Source: Halosolutus halophilus (GTDB lineage: Archaea > Halobacteriota > Halobacteria > Halobacteriales > Natrialbaceae). Taken from it: a DNA stretch of 64,000 nucleotides. The position numbers and the translations under genes were made by a program. Of the stretch, positions 31,789 to 40,566 are shown piece after piece. The notes below the pieces were generated by a model. That model did not search any database and was not told the origin of the DNA. It worked only from the letters and a program-made list of their open reading frames with translations. Location of the stretch: positions 2,356,001 through 2,420,000 of the forward strand of contig NZ_CP094974.1 of the NCBI RefSeq assembly GCF_022869805.1, in the 5' to 3' direction. Within the stretch, counting starts at the first letter, position 1. Each line of letters opens with the position of its first letter.

Positions 31789-32334
31789 TTATGGTAGCTC
31801 CTCGTAACCGCGAAAGACGCAGTCGACCTGGTACCGGTAGAAGTCGCGGTATTCGGCCGACTGCGGGTCGTCGTTCGTGACCAGAAGGTCGTTGTAGGAT
31901 GTGTTCGGGACGCCTGGATTGGGATAGCTTCGAGATGCCAGGAGTGTCCGCCGAACCCGTCGCGTCAACTCGTCGAACGGCACGCCGTTCTGGCCGTCCG
32001 GATCGACGTGACCGTAGTTCCCGCCGCGAGTCGTCAGTCCCTCGATCGTGAGCCCGACGATGGCCTCGATCTGATGATCGTACTCGGTGCCGACCGGGTC
32101 GGTGTCCCAATCGGCCAGTTTCGCGCCAATGAAGATCCCGCCCTCGAGGTCCTCCGTGCGCGTGTGGATCGGCTCGGTCATGTCGACGCCGCTCGATCCT
32201 TCGTAGACCCCACTGTCGTCCCGGTTGATCCGCTTGATCGTCACAGGATCACCGTCCCGAAGGGTGTAGTCGGTGCCGACGCCGTCGACGACGCTCCCGA
32301 GTTGATCGAGGACCCAGTCCACTTCGGCGCTCAT
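31789..32334 (-). CDS. tail completion / terminator protein
   Basis: A 181-residue protein starting MSAEVDWVLDQLGSVVDGVG. ATG 32334 overlaps the upstream stop by ATGA. The body includes VTIKRINRDDSGVYEGSSGV, HQIEAIVGLTIEGLTTRGGN and a C-terminal FYRYQVDCVFRGYEEL strand. Its place after the HK97-gp10-like gene and before the tail tube is that of the tail terminator. Named by position; no diagnostic motif. Confidence 0.55.
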   Translation of the reverse strand: MSAEVDWVLDQLGSVVDGVGTDYTLRDGDPVTIKRINRDDSGVYEGSSGVDMTEPIHTRTEDLEGGIFIGAKLADWDTDPVGTEYDHQIEAIVGLTIEGLTTRGGNYGHVDPDGQNGVPFDELTRRVRRTLLASRSYPNPGVPNTSYNDLLVTNDDPQSAEYRDFYRYQVDCVFRGYEELP

Positions 32335-32795
32335 CGTGCGAGCCACCTCCGGACGAAGTGCAGTGCGTCACGGATGAACCGCGATTCGGGGAGCCCCTCG
32401 ACGTGGACCTCCAGGAGAAACACGCGGTAGCCGTTGCCCTCGCGTTCGTACTCCTCTCGAACCCATGTTGGCGGGTCGTGCCGGTCCTCCCAGACGAAGC
32501 TCAGCATGTCCACATTTCTCGCCTTAATCTGGTGATCGGCTGTCCCGCGATCGAAGTAGATCGCTGGCTCTGGCCACCCCCAGCGGACGCGAACATCGCG
32601 ATCAGTCCGCTCAACCCACGTTTTGCCGGCCTCGATCAGCGTCGAGACGTTGTAGTCGTGGCGAGATCCGTACGCTTCGAGGATTTCGTGAGCCCGTTCC
32701 TGGACCTCCGGCGCGATCTCCGATCGGGCCCGCTGCTCGACGTCGTCCAGAAGCGCCTCGCGAAGATCGTCCTCAAAGCTGGATGAGAGATTCAC
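32331..32795 (-). CDS. HK97 gp10-like head-tail joining protein
   Basis: A 154-residue protein from a GTG at 32795 that overlaps the previous stop (GTGA). Helical N-terminus (LREALLDDVEQRARSEIAPE), then strands DVRVRWGWPEPAIYFDRGTA, then an aromatic-rich C-terminus and a terminal helix (SRFIRDALHFVRRWLAR). Length, fold order and position after the connector match HK97-gp10-type joining proteins. Confidence 0.6.
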   Translation of the reverse strand: MNLSSSFEDDLREALLDDVEQRARSEIAPEVQERAHEILEAYGSRHDYNVSTLIEAGKTWVERTDRDVRVRWGWPEPAIYFDRGTADHQIKARNVDMLSFVWEDRHDPPTWVREEYEREGNGYRVFLLEVHVEGLPESRFIRDALHFVRRWLAR

Positions 32796-33526
32796 AAGTA
32801 GACCTCCAACAGTTCCTCGGCCTGGCGCTCGAGTGCCTGGACCTTCGTCTCGACCGATTGGAGGCTCGCGTTCTCGGGGATTCCGAGGGCGCTGTCGTCG
32901 TCGGGCGCGAGCAGTTGCGCCGCAGTCTTCATTGCGACCGCACGGCGGACCGTCTGCGGGATCCCCTCATGACCGTACGTATACGACACGTAGACCGCGT
33001 TCGCATACGTCTCGAGCAGCGGTTCGTCGTCCTCGTCGAGGAGGTTCTTGCTGTCGAGGTACAGTTCGGTCCAGCCGCCATTGTTCACGCGGAGGTAGTA
33101 GTCCTCACCGAGCGCGTTGGGCCACGTCCCACCGCTGTACTCGGTGGCCCAGTCCTCATAGCCCTCGGGCGTACGGACGAGCAACTCCGAGACGGACTCG
33201 GCGTCGCGACGGGCCAGCCGGATCCGTGTGTATGACCCCTGCCACGTCTTCGGCGTTGCGGGCTCGCCGGCGACGAATGCGCCGCCGGTCGGAATATCCT
33301 CCTCGTCGTCGCGGGACTTTGGCGACGTCGGGATGATGCCGTGATCGTCCTCGGTGATCCCGTTGGGTTCGTACCAGTGGCGTTTCGTCGTCTTCTCGAG
33401 CCACTCGGTCTGACTGGTGATCGCGTCGACGACGACCTTGTTGTTGTCCTCGACCGTCGCGCCGCTGAAGCCGGACTCTTGCAGCGCTCGGCGGACGTCC
33501 TCGACGGTACAGTATCCCGTTGCCAT
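32792..33526 (-). CDS. head-tail connector protein
   Basis: A 244-residue protein: YCTVEDVRRALQESGFSGAT at the N-terminus and TSQTEWLEKTTKRHWYEPNG (a first helical segment), a long beta-containing insertion, then AVYVSYTYGHEGIPQTVRRA with a helix VAMKTAAQLLAP. This is the gp6-like connector pattern with an insertion. It is placed immediately after small capsid-associated genes and before the joining protein. Confidence 0.65.
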   Translation of the reverse strand: MATGYCTVEDVRRALQESGFSGATVEDNNKVVVDAITSQTEWLEKTTKRHWYEPNGITEDDHGIIPTSPKSRDDEEDIPTGGAFVAGEPATPKTWQGSYTRIRLARRDAESVSELLVRTPEGYEDWATEYSGGTWPNALGEDYYLRVNNGGWTELYLDSKNLLDEDDEPLLETYANAVYVSYTYGHEGIPQTVRRAVAMKTAAQLLAPDDDSALGIPENASLQSVETKVQALERQAEELLEVYL

Positions 33527-33530
33527 TGAT

Positions 33531-33839
33531 TTAGTCCGGATTCGATCGCACTTCGATACTGTACGTGACGCCGTTCGAGCTAATCACCGAGACGCTCTCG
33601 CACTGTGGGATGTCGACCGTGTAGGACTGTGTCTCCGAGAGTGTGCGCTCGTCGGCTTCGTAGGTCCCAGCCGCGCCATCGAACTCGATCGTGAGCGTAT
33701 CGTCGGCCGATCCTTCGAGGTCCTCGAGAGCGACACAGACGACCGGATCCCGAAGCCCATCGGTCAGTGCGTTCGTCCCCCCACCAGCCGCGAGGCTCTC
33801 GGAGTTCGCGAGGACGACTGTCTCGTTCCAAGCGGTCAT
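33531..33839 (-). CDS. hypothetical virion protein
   Basis: A 102-residue beta-rich protein (ETVVLANSESLAAGGGTNAL, DDTLTIEFDGAAGTYEADER, VSVISSNGVTYSIEVRS). It may be a small beta-sandwich decorating the capsid or connector; only the position supports this. Four bases separate it from the neighbours on each side, consistent with the same operon. Confidence 0.55.
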   Translation of the reverse strand: MTAWNETVVLANSESLAAGGGTNALTDGLRDPVVCVALEDLEGSADDTLTIEFDGAAGTYEADERTLSETQSYTVDIPQCESVSVISSNGVTYSIEVRSNPD

Positions 33840-33842
33840 GAG

Positions 33843-34244
33843 TTAGCCCTCGATCTCGGCCCGGCGAACGCCGATCGCGTCGTGAACGCCCGCGCGATCC
33901 TTCCCCTCGCGTTCTGCTTCTGCGACAGCGTCGAGGCGATCGTCGAAGCGGCCGCTCTCCAGTTCCGCCTCGAACTCAGGAATAGTCAGCCCCTGGAGTT
34001 CGTCGATAAGATCGTCATCTTCCGGACTCTCGTCCTCGCCAGCCAGACTGTCTTCCGACGCATCGTCTCCATTCGTGGTCTTATCCGCGTCAGCATTCTC
34101 GAGTGTCACGTACTCGAAGTCGCCGACGGCGTCGACCAGATGCTCGGCCAGCCCTGCGGAGACCTCGCCCTCGTCGCCAGGTTCGAAAGTCACACCGCCG
34201 GCACGATACCGACCGCCATCGTCGGTGTACCGAATAGTTGGCAT
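33843..34244 (-). CDS. hypothetical virion-associated acidic protein
   Basis: A 133-residue protein. The N-terminal 45 residues (PTIRYTDDGGRYRAGGVTFE, GEVSAGLAEHLV) look like a small SH3-like or capsid-associated module. A disordered acidic linker (GDDASEDSLAGEDESPEDDD) follows, then a helical C-terminus (LTIPEFEAELESGRFDDRLD) of a type seen in head proteins of haloarchaeal viruses. Role unproven. Confidence 0.55.
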   Translation of the reverse strand: MPTIRYTDDGGRYRAGGVTFEPGDEGEVSAGLAEHLVDAVGDFEYVTLENADADKTTNGDDASEDSLAGEDESPEDDDLIDELQGLTIPEFEAELESGRFDDRLDAVAEAEREGKDRAGVHDAIGVRRAEIEG

Positions 34245-34255
34245 CTCCGATCACC

Positions 34256-34441
34256 TCAGACGGCCGTGGTGCTGAGCGAGACGATCCCGGTGCCCGCCTC
34301 GTAGCCGCGGTACTCGTCCGCTGTCGTGTTGTACCACATCTCGCCACCCTCGAGGTTGGCTACGGCGGGATCCGACGACAGTCGGCGAACGATACGATGC
34401 TCCTCGTAGGACTCGCGGACCTTTTCGTTAGTAGTCGTCAT
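34256..34441 (-). CDS. small capsid-associated protein
   Basis: A 61-residue protein with a helical N-terminus (NEKVRESYEEHRIVRRLSSD) and a beta C-terminus (GGEMWYNTTADEYRGYEAGT). The 'GEMWYNTT...YRGYEAGT' stretch recalls short motifs in viral surface proteins. It directly follows the major capsid gene, ten bases after its stop, so a cement or head-completion role is plausible. Confidence 0.5.
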   Translation of the reverse strand: MTTTNEKVRESYEEHRIVRRLSSDPAVANLEGGEMWYNTTADEYRGYEAGTGIVSLSTTAV

Positions 34442-34451
34442 TGTCGGCCCT

Positions 34452-35399
34452 CTAGGTCTGGATGCCCGTGATATGGACCGCTGCTTCCTCGTCTTCGATC
34501 GCGAAGTCGTCGCGAACGCGCATGAAGTAGCGCGCGAAGAGGTCGTTCTCGGCGACCTTGTCCGTCTCGGTCAGGACACGGATCTCGACCTCGTCGTAGA
34601 GGCCGTAGACGAAGTTCTGCGGGTGCGTGAACACAGCCTGGTCCTCGGGCCACGCGGCCACGCCGACGACGTCGTACGAGAACGGCGTGATATCTTCGTC
34701 ACCGAAGATGACCGCCGAACCCAGTGGATCCTCGCGTTCGGTCAGGGCCATCCGGTAGGACTGGACCTGATTCTCGTTCATGTAGACTACGGGCTCGAAG
34801 CGATCCGACCGGAGGTACTTGTTCGGCATCGTCTGGATCGCCTCGTTGAAGAGGCCCGTATCGACCGGCTGTGGGTTGCCGTTGGCGTCCGTGTGGTCGT
34901 AGGTGTTCGTATCGGTGGCGTTCGCGAGGATCTTCAGCCAGCCGTCGTTCTGGTTGAGGAACGCGTCCGCGTCGGACTCGTCACCGTTGATCGCGAGATC
35001 CTGCGTGTCGACGGCGAACTGTCGGGCCAGCATGTCCAGGACGATCTCGTCGACGTTGTCGAGCGTGTCGTCGACGGACTCCCGCGAGAGGTCGTACGCG
35101 AGCGTGCCCTTCTCGACGTCGAGACTGACGGCGTCGGTGTTGACCTCGCCCTGGCCATCGTTGCCGGAGTTCTCGGCCGACCCACGCCGCATCCGCTCGC
35201 CGACACTGATCCGCGGGATGTCCATCTGCGGCCGCGGGAGGTCTTCTGTGCGGGCCCCCTGGAGCATGGCCGCCGAGTCGACGACCTTCTGATACCACTC
35301 CTCGAAGAGGTCCCGCGGCAGGACGCCGCCGGCCATGTCCGTCGTGTCGAGTTTCTCGAGTGCCTTTTCGTTCTGCGTGCGGGTGGAGCTGATCGTCAT
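34452..35399 (-). CDS. major capsid protein (HK97 fold)
   Basis: A 315-residue protein. Marks of the HK97 fold: an N-terminal arm, an E-loop region (RRGSAENSGNDGQGEVNTDA), a long spine helix around RESVDDTLDNVDEIVLDMLA, the P-domain strand FEPVVYMNENQVQSYRMALT, then FGDEDITPFSYDVVGVAAWP and a closing strand IRVLTETDKVAENDLFARYF. Order portal, protease/scaffold, capsid is standard. The absence of any long propeptide agrees with a separate scaffold domain in the neighbouring gene. Confidence 0.85.
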   Translation of the reverse strand: MTISSTRTQNEKALEKLDTTDMAGGVLPRDLFEEWYQKVVDSAAMLQGARTEDLPRPQMDIPRISVGERMRRGSAENSGNDGQGEVNTDAVSLDVEKGTLAYDLSRESVDDTLDNVDEIVLDMLARQFAVDTQDLAINGDESDADAFLNQNDGWLKILANATDTNTYDHTDANGNPQPVDTGLFNEAIQTMPNKYLRSDRFEPVVYMNENQVQSYRMALTEREDPLGSAVIFGDEDITPFSYDVVGVAAWPEDQAVFTHPQNFVYGLYDEVEIRVLTETDKVAENDLFARYFMRVRDDFAIEDEEAAVHITGIQT

Positions 35400-35405
35400 T
35401 GGTGG

Positions 35406-36833
35406 TTACCTCCCCGCCTTCCGCGGGTCCAGCGTGAAGCCGCTGCCTTTCTCGGTCTCTTCCGCCTCGCTCTTGCCGAGCTGCTGCGTGCCGGTTCCAG
35501 TCTGCTTCGAGATCGTGTCGATACGATCGGCGTTTTTCTCCTGCTGGTCTTTGAGGTCCTTCGCCCACTCAGGGGCGTCCTCCCAGGCGTCTTTCTCCTC
35601 GCCTTCGTCGTCGGTAGCGGCGATCTCGTCGATTCGCTTGCTGTTCTCCTCCTGATTGTCCCGCAGATCTTTGGCCCACTCCGGGGCGTCCTCCCACGGG
35701 TCGTCAGTGTCACTCATGGTTGTGTTGTCGTCCGGCGTCTCGCCGCCGGCGGCGGATTCGAAAGGCAGTCCAGTCGTTCCCGCGCTCTCTTCGTCTTCGT
35801 CCTCCTCGTCGGGGTTGGGCCACTCGCGAGCGCTGTGTTCGGAGAGATCGAAGCCGACGTCGTCCCGATCGGTGAACCGGGTCATGCCGTGATCGACGCC
35901 GGCGTCCTCGAGGACGTCCAGCGAGGCGTCGATCGTCGCGAATAACGAGTTACGGTTTGTCGTCGAGAGGGTGCGCCCCTCCTTGTCGCTCCCACGGTCA
36001 CGATCGCGGCTGCGGTCCAGGGCCTCGGACGTCTTCGCCTCGGTGTCGTCATCGGACCCGGACCCAGAGAGTGCCGAGAGGAACGCCTTGCCGGCGCGGG
36101 CGAACATCGATTGCTTGCCCGGTTCGGCCGCCCCCTCGGTCTCGACCGCGTCGTTCAGTAGCTCCCAGAGACGCTCGGCTTCGGCCTCCGAATGGCCGCG
36201 CTCGAGGGCTTCGTCGATAAAGCCGTCGCGATCACCGAGGTAGTCGCCGAGACGCTTCTCGGTGTCGGCCTTCGTGTCGAGGATCTGGGCGTCTGGGACC
36301 GCCGGGATGTCGACCGCCGAAACCTCGCGGATGATCCCGTCGACGAGTTCCCAGACGAGTGCCTCGTCGTCGATCGCATCGGGGACTGCGACGTCGTTGA
36401 CCTCGTCCTGCTCGAACGGACCCTCCCAGTCGACCTGGATCGCGCCGATCGAGTACCCCTCGAGGATCCCGTCGGTGATGAGCGACCAGAGATCGTTGTT
36501 GTTGATCGCCCACTCCTGGATCCACGCGCCGGCCGGGGCCTCGGTTCCGCCGATCTCCTCGGCCTCGTCGAGGACCTCGTTGCGCTCGAGGGCCATCCAG
36601 TCGTCGGGCCAGACGGCATGCATGACGCCGCCGCCAGCCTGGCCGGCCTCGACAAAGGCCTCGAACTGGTCGGCGAACTCGCGAATGGTCTCTTCGCGAG
36701 CAAAGTCGTTCTGGAGGTCAACCTTGTCCGGCACCATCACGATGCCAGCCGCGATCTGCTCGTCGTCGTCCTTCGCGACGAACTCGACGTCCTTGCGGAA
36801 GGCCGATCCTCCGGCTTTACTTACTGGAGGCAC
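35406..36833 (-). CDS. prohead protease-like / scaffolding protein
   Basis: A 475-residue protein from a GTG start. Residues 1-175 resemble XkdF-type phage proteins and putative prohead proteases (AGIVMVPDKVDLQNDFAREE, ILEGYSIGAIQVDWEG). The rest is acidic and largely disordered, like a scaffold. It ends with two copies of a ~37-residue unit (WEDAPEWAKDLRDNQEEN and WEDAPEWAKDLKDQQEKN) that would form short coiled coils. An internal ATG at 35716 begins precisely before the first copy (MSDTDDPWEDAPEW), so a separate 103-residue scaffold could also be made. Sits between portal and capsid. Confidence 0.65.
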   Translation of the reverse strand: MPPVSKAGGSAFRKDVEFVAKDDDEQIAAGIVMVPDKVDLQNDFAREETIREFADQFEAFVEAGQAGGGVMHAVWPDDWMALERNEVLDEAEEIGGTEAPAGAWIQEWAINNNDLWSLITDGILEGYSIGAIQVDWEGPFEQDEVNDVAVPDAIDDEALVWELVDGIIREVSAVDIPAVPDAQILDTKADTEKRLGDYLGDRDGFIDEALERGHSEAEAERLWELLNDAVETEGAAEPGKQSMFARAGKAFLSALSGSGSDDDTEAKTSEALDRSRDRDRGSDKEGRTLSTTNRNSLFATIDASLDVLEDAGVDHGMTRFTDRDDVGFDLSEHSAREWPNPDEEDEDEESAGTTGLPFESAAGGETPDDNTTMSDTDDPWEDAPEWAKDLRDNQEENSKRIDEIAATDDEGEEKDAWEDAPEWAKDLKDQQEKNADRIDTISKQTGTGTQQLGKSEAEETEKGSGFTLDPRKAGR

Positions 36834-36836
36834 GTG

Positions 36837-36950
36837 TCAGTCCTCCGTGTCATCGTCGGCGGCGTCCGTGTCGGCGTCCTGTAGTTTCCGGGCTCGACCG
36901 GTAGAGAGGACGCCACGCTTCTCGCCGTGCTCTTGGTTCTTGTTGGTCAT
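36837..36950 (-). CDS. short ORF between portal and protease genes
   Basis: A 37-residue frame from ATG 36950 (TNKNQEHGEKRGVLSTGRAR then an acidic tail DADTDAADDDTED), ending three bases before the GTG of the protease gene. The charge pattern is haloarchaeal and the fit is tight, which supports expression. It fills part of the 188-base gap after the portal gene. No function can be given. Confidence 0.4.
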   Translation of the reverse strand: MTNKNQEHGEKRGVLSTGRARKLQDADTDAADDDTED

Positions 36951-37021
36951 GGTCAGAACGTGCGCCCGGTCGAGCCTCGCACAGGGGAGTCGGGTCGCTC
37001 CCTGGGTCATCGGCGATTGCG

Positions 37022-38920
37022 TCACATCGGGATGTCGTCGGGGACGTCCTCCGGATCGGGACTCGGTCCCTCCGGCAGCCTGGAATGGAAGTTCGTGATC
37101 TCGATGTACGGGTACTCGAGGCGGATCGAATCGTAGTGGTAGCTCCCGTGACTCGAGGCGCTCGCAAGCGCCGACCATTCCGCCGCCGGGACGTCGACGT
37201 AGGCGTACAGCGACGACTGGCCCTCGTCACGCAGGAACGAGAGATAGAGCTCCTGCTCGTCGAAATCGTACAGGCCCTCGTCGAGATTCGAGCTATCGAA
37301 CTGCATCTGCTCGATCTCCTTGGTCGCGAGGTCAGCCTCGACGTCGGCCCAGTCGCGCTCGCCGATCTTGTTGTCCTCCGGCGGGAGCTGGTCCTCAAGC
37401 GGTGGTTCCTCGTCACCTTCGTCGGCATTGTTGCCGAGGTTGATGAGTAGGGTGTCGCCGTCGACGGGATGGTCGTCGGGCAACGGGTCCCAGCCGGCTG
37501 CCTCTCGAGCCTCGTCTACCGTGACGGCCTGTCCTGCGGCGTCGACGCGGTTGCGGGCTACCCGAGCGTTCTTCTCCGGTCGGTCGGCGCCGCGAAGCTC
37601 GAACTGGATCGTCCAGTCGTCGACGCCGAGTGCGGTCTGGTGGAGGATGTGGTACAGCCGAGCCTCGAACTTCGCCTGTTCGGGAGCGACGACGTCTTCA
37701 GCGAACTCGCGGACCTGCTCTTTCGAGTTCGCTCGGTTCGACGTCGACGTGACGTTGATGAGGATCGGCGGAACCTCGTGGACTTTCGCGATCTCGTGCT
37801 CGTTGCGCTCGCGAAACGCCTGGAACTCCATGTCCAGATCCTCGCGCGAACCGATCGGGACGAGTTCGATCTCGATGTCGTTTCCTTCCTCGCCAGTGAG
37901 ATCACGCTCTTGCTGGAACTCCTCGACCTCGAGGATCGCCGTCCGATAGCGAGTGCCTTTGAGGTTGTCCATCAACTCCCGGAGTTCGTCCTTCGAGTCC
38001 TCGGTGAGCGTCCCGCCCGTGACTTTGACGACGTAGTAGGGGATGCCGAGGTGCTCGAAGGTGTCGTGGTTCCATTCCTTCGCCGCCTGATCGGCCCCCA
38101 TCGTCTGCATGGCCGCGACCCAGTCGGGGATGCCGTAGTACAGCGAGAGCGGCGACGGGTTCGGGATGAATATGAGTTCGTTTGCGGGCTTGTTCTTGAG
38201 ATTCGTAGGATCGTTGGCGACGTCGCCCGTCTTTCTGTCGACGAAGATCGGCTCGCGGTCGTCGTCTTCGCCCTGGCCGCGGTACCGATCGCCTGCCTCA
38301 CCAAAGTACCGACGACGGCCCTGGCGGACCTGAACGTAGCCGTGACCGCTTTGGATGACCTCCTTTTCCTCGCCGTCTTCGGTCTCGATCGTGGTGGTTG
38401 TCTTCCGCACCCGGACGGTCGTCGCAGGGACGTGCGCCAACCCGATCGGCGTTCCGTCACCCTCGACGAGGATCTCGAGTGCCGCCCAGCCGATGCCGTG
38501 ATAGTCCTGTCGAGCGAGTTCGAGGACCTCCTCTGGTGTGGACGCGGCTGTCCCTTCGGGGCCGACCTGCCAGCGGGAATCAGCGCTACGCCAGAAGGTT
38601 TCGACGGCGTCGTAGGCGTCGCCGTCCGGGTCTGGGTCGTCGGTCTGGGGATGGGGAACGATATCGAAGCCGTAGCCGACCTCGTACCGCGATTTCTTCC
38701 GGACACACGCCTGGTGTGTCTCGTTCAGTTCCTGGAAGGCGGCTAGCGTCTCGGGGTTGTACGGCGGTTGAATCCCATGGCCAACATCGGTCGCGATCCG
38801 GCGCTCGTCGAGTTGCGTCGTCTCACGAGCCTTCGACATCGTCTCTCCGTTACCGAGTGTCGAGACTGAGAGCTCGACGCTCGTCTCCTCTGTGTTGTCG
38901 ATCGTATCGTCGCTACTCAT
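37022..38920 (-). CDS. portal protein with C-terminal KTSC-like domain
   Basis: A 632-residue portal protein of the DNA packaging vertex. Portal features: NETHQACVRKKSRYEVGYGF near the N-terminus, the wing/clip region VHEVPPILINVTSTSNRANS, and the helical crown WTIQFELRGADRPEKNARVA. After an acidic linker, residues about 545-615 form an extra KTSC-like domain (SSNLDEGLYDFDEQELYLSF, LYAYVDVPAAEW, ASSHGSYHYDSIRLEYPYIE). KTSC domains occur on diverse proteins and may bind lysyl-tRNA synthetase or nucleic acid in other contexts. Preceded closely by terminase. Confidence 0.85.
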   Translation of the reverse strand: MSSDDTIDNTEETSVELSVSTLGNGETMSKARETTQLDERRIATDVGHGIQPPYNPETLAAFQELNETHQACVRKKSRYEVGYGFDIVPHPQTDDPDPDGDAYDAVETFWRSADSRWQVGPEGTAASTPEEVLELARQDYHGIGWAALEILVEGDGTPIGLAHVPATTVRVRKTTTTIETEDGEEKEVIQSGHGYVQVRQGRRRYFGEAGDRYRGQGEDDDREPIFVDRKTGDVANDPTNLKNKPANELIFIPNPSPLSLYYGIPDWVAAMQTMGADQAAKEWNHDTFEHLGIPYYVVKVTGGTLTEDSKDELRELMDNLKGTRYRTAILEVEEFQQERDLTGEEGNDIEIELVPIGSREDLDMEFQAFRERNEHEIAKVHEVPPILINVTSTSNRANSKEQVREFAEDVVAPEQAKFEARLYHILHQTALGVDDWTIQFELRGADRPEKNARVARNRVDAAGQAVTVDEAREAAGWDPLPDDHPVDGDTLLINLGNNADEGDEEPPLEDQLPPEDNKIGERDWADVEADLATKEIEQMQFDSSNLDEGLYDFDEQELYLSFLRDEGQSSLYAYVDVPAAEWSALASASSHGSYHYDSIRLEYPYIEITNFHSRLPEGPSPDPEDVPDDIPM

Positions 38921-38934
38921 ATTTGTATCTGGAA

Positions 38935-40566
38935 TTAGAGGTAACTCACACCACTGCCGTCGTCATCTTCTCCATCCTTGACATCGCCTGCGTCACGATC
39001 GGCATCGATCGCACCCATCGACTCGAGCCGGCGGAATCCTTTTTCGGCCATGTACCAGCTGACGATCAGGTCCGGCGTGTGGCCGTGCAACTTCCCGTCA
39101 CGTCGCTCGAGGGACTGCATCGCCGTCACGAAGTCTTCTGTCGGCCGATGGCCCCGATGGAACAGGATGTAGCCGTTCTCGACGAGCGTCCGTAGCCGCG
39201 GGATACCATTTTCCCAGCTGTGTTTCTGGCCGGATGTCGAGAGCCCAGTCACCTTCGCAGCAAGCTGTGAGTCGAACTCGATCGCATCCTCAGCGACGTA
39301 GCTCTGCATCCCGTTGTCCTCAATCACGATCAATGCGGGATCGTACCGCCGGTCGAATTCGACGAGCTGGTTTTTCACCTGACTGGGCTGCATCCCCGCC
39401 TCGGCGTGGGCGTCCAGGAGGCGACGTCGGCCGTCACGCTGCAGGAGCCAGACCGAGAACGCAGCGTCGTCGCCGGTCGGCGAGTTCGCCGGGTCGTGAC
39501 CCAGGATGATGACCTCGCCCGGACCGGCGCGGTACTTCGGCGGCGGATCGCGATCGTCGATCGAACAACCGCCCTCCGCGGCCGACTGCCGGACGTCCGT
39601 TGCTTCGATCAGGTTCCCACTCGAGCCCATGATGACGAGGCAGTACTCCCGCCAGAACCGGTGATCGGACATCTGCGATCGCTTGTTAGCGAGCCACTCT
39701 GGGCCTCGAGCGTCGGGCCAGAGAACCTGCAACGTCTCGCCGTCGTTCCAGGGATCCTCGACCTCGGTGTAGAGATCCTCGTCGGGTCGGCGTTCCTCCC
39801 AGTCATCGTCGGCGCCGAACTGCTGATCCCAGTAGTCGAGGATTGCGGGGTACTCGTCGAACTCGTAGCCCTCGAGGGCGCGGTAGCCGTTGTAGATGTC
39901 ATCCGGGCGTTTGCGCGTCCCGATCATCACTGTGCGCCCGCCCTCCTTGACCATCGGGACGGAGACGGCCTGGATCCAGTCGAGGACGTCCTCGGTGTCC
40001 CCATCGCCTTTCTCTTTGATGATGTCGTCCAGGACGAGCAGGTGGGCACGATCGCCCTCGATCCCGCCGAACAGCCAACCCGAGTTCAGAATCGAGCCGT
40101 TAGCGAACTCTTTCGTCTCGATCGTGTCCTTCTTTCGGGGGCCGTTGAGGTTCGTGAGCCACGGGTTGCGCTCGACCATCTTCCAGAACTCGGTGTCGGC
40201 TTTCTTTTTGACCGAGCCCTGGTTGTTCATCGCCCAGATTGCGCGGAATCCGTCCTTGTACTCGAGGGAGGCGATCAGGTACGCCAGCGTGATCGTCGTC
40301 TTCAGGCCATCGCGATGGCACAACAGGACGCGGTCGCCGCCGTCGAACGACTCGAGCCAGCGCTCGTGGTGATCGCCGAGAAGGTGGTACTGGTCTTCCT
40401 CCATCTCTTCGGCCATGTAGTTGCGCGTCAGCTCGTTCGCGTACGTGATCCAGTCGCCCGTCTCGAACGGGTTGAGCAGATCGCGTTTGAGCTCAGGATC
40501 GGAAACGATCTCGAGCAGTTGCTCGGCGCCGGCGTCGACGTCGTCGGGTTCGAGAAGACTACTCAT
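38935..40566 (-). CDS. terminase large subunit
   Basis: A 543-residue packaging motor. ATPase domain: a Walker A variant LLCHRDGLKTTITLAYLIAS near residue 83, Walker B AHLLVLDDII near residue 178 and a coupling motif VMIGTRKR. Nuclease domain (RNase H-like): ILGHDPANSPTGDDAAF near residue 358, LIVIEDNGMQSYV near 409, and HTPDLIVSWYMAEKG near 505 supply the acidic metal-binding residues. ATG 40566 is chosen; the longer frame adds a short basic segment. It overlaps the small-subunit gene by eight bases. Confidence 0.92.
   Translation of the reverse strand: MSSLLEPDDVDAGAEQLLEIVSDPELKRDLLNPFETGDWITYANELTRNYMAEEMEEDQYHLLGDHHERWLESFDGGDRVLLCHRDGLKTTITLAYLIASLEYKDGFRAIWAMNNQGSVKKKADTEFWKMVERNPWLTNLNGPRKKDTIETKEFANGSILNSGWLFGGIEGDRAHLLVLDDIIKEKGDGDTEDVLDWIQAVSVPMVKEGGRTVMIGTRKRPDDIYNGYRALEGYEFDEYPAILDYWDQQFGADDDWEERRPDEDLYTEVEDPWNDGETLQVLWPDARGPEWLANKRSQMSDHRFWREYCLVIMGSSGNLIEATDVRQSAAEGGCSIDDRDPPPKYRAGPGEVIILGHDPANSPTGDDAAFSVWLLQRDGRRRLLDAHAEAGMQPSQVKNQLVEFDRRYDPALIVIEDNGMQSYVAEDAIEFDSQLAAKVTGLSTSGQKHSWENGIPRLRTLVENGYILFHRGHRPTEDFVTAMQSLERRDGKLHGHTPDLIVSWYMAEKGFRRLESMGAIDADRDAGDVKDGEDDDGSGVSYL

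Noticed and set aside
34473-35945. 490-codon plus-strand open frame opposite the capsid gene
   Set aside because: Antisense to the capsid and protease genes, with basic, low-complexity translation.
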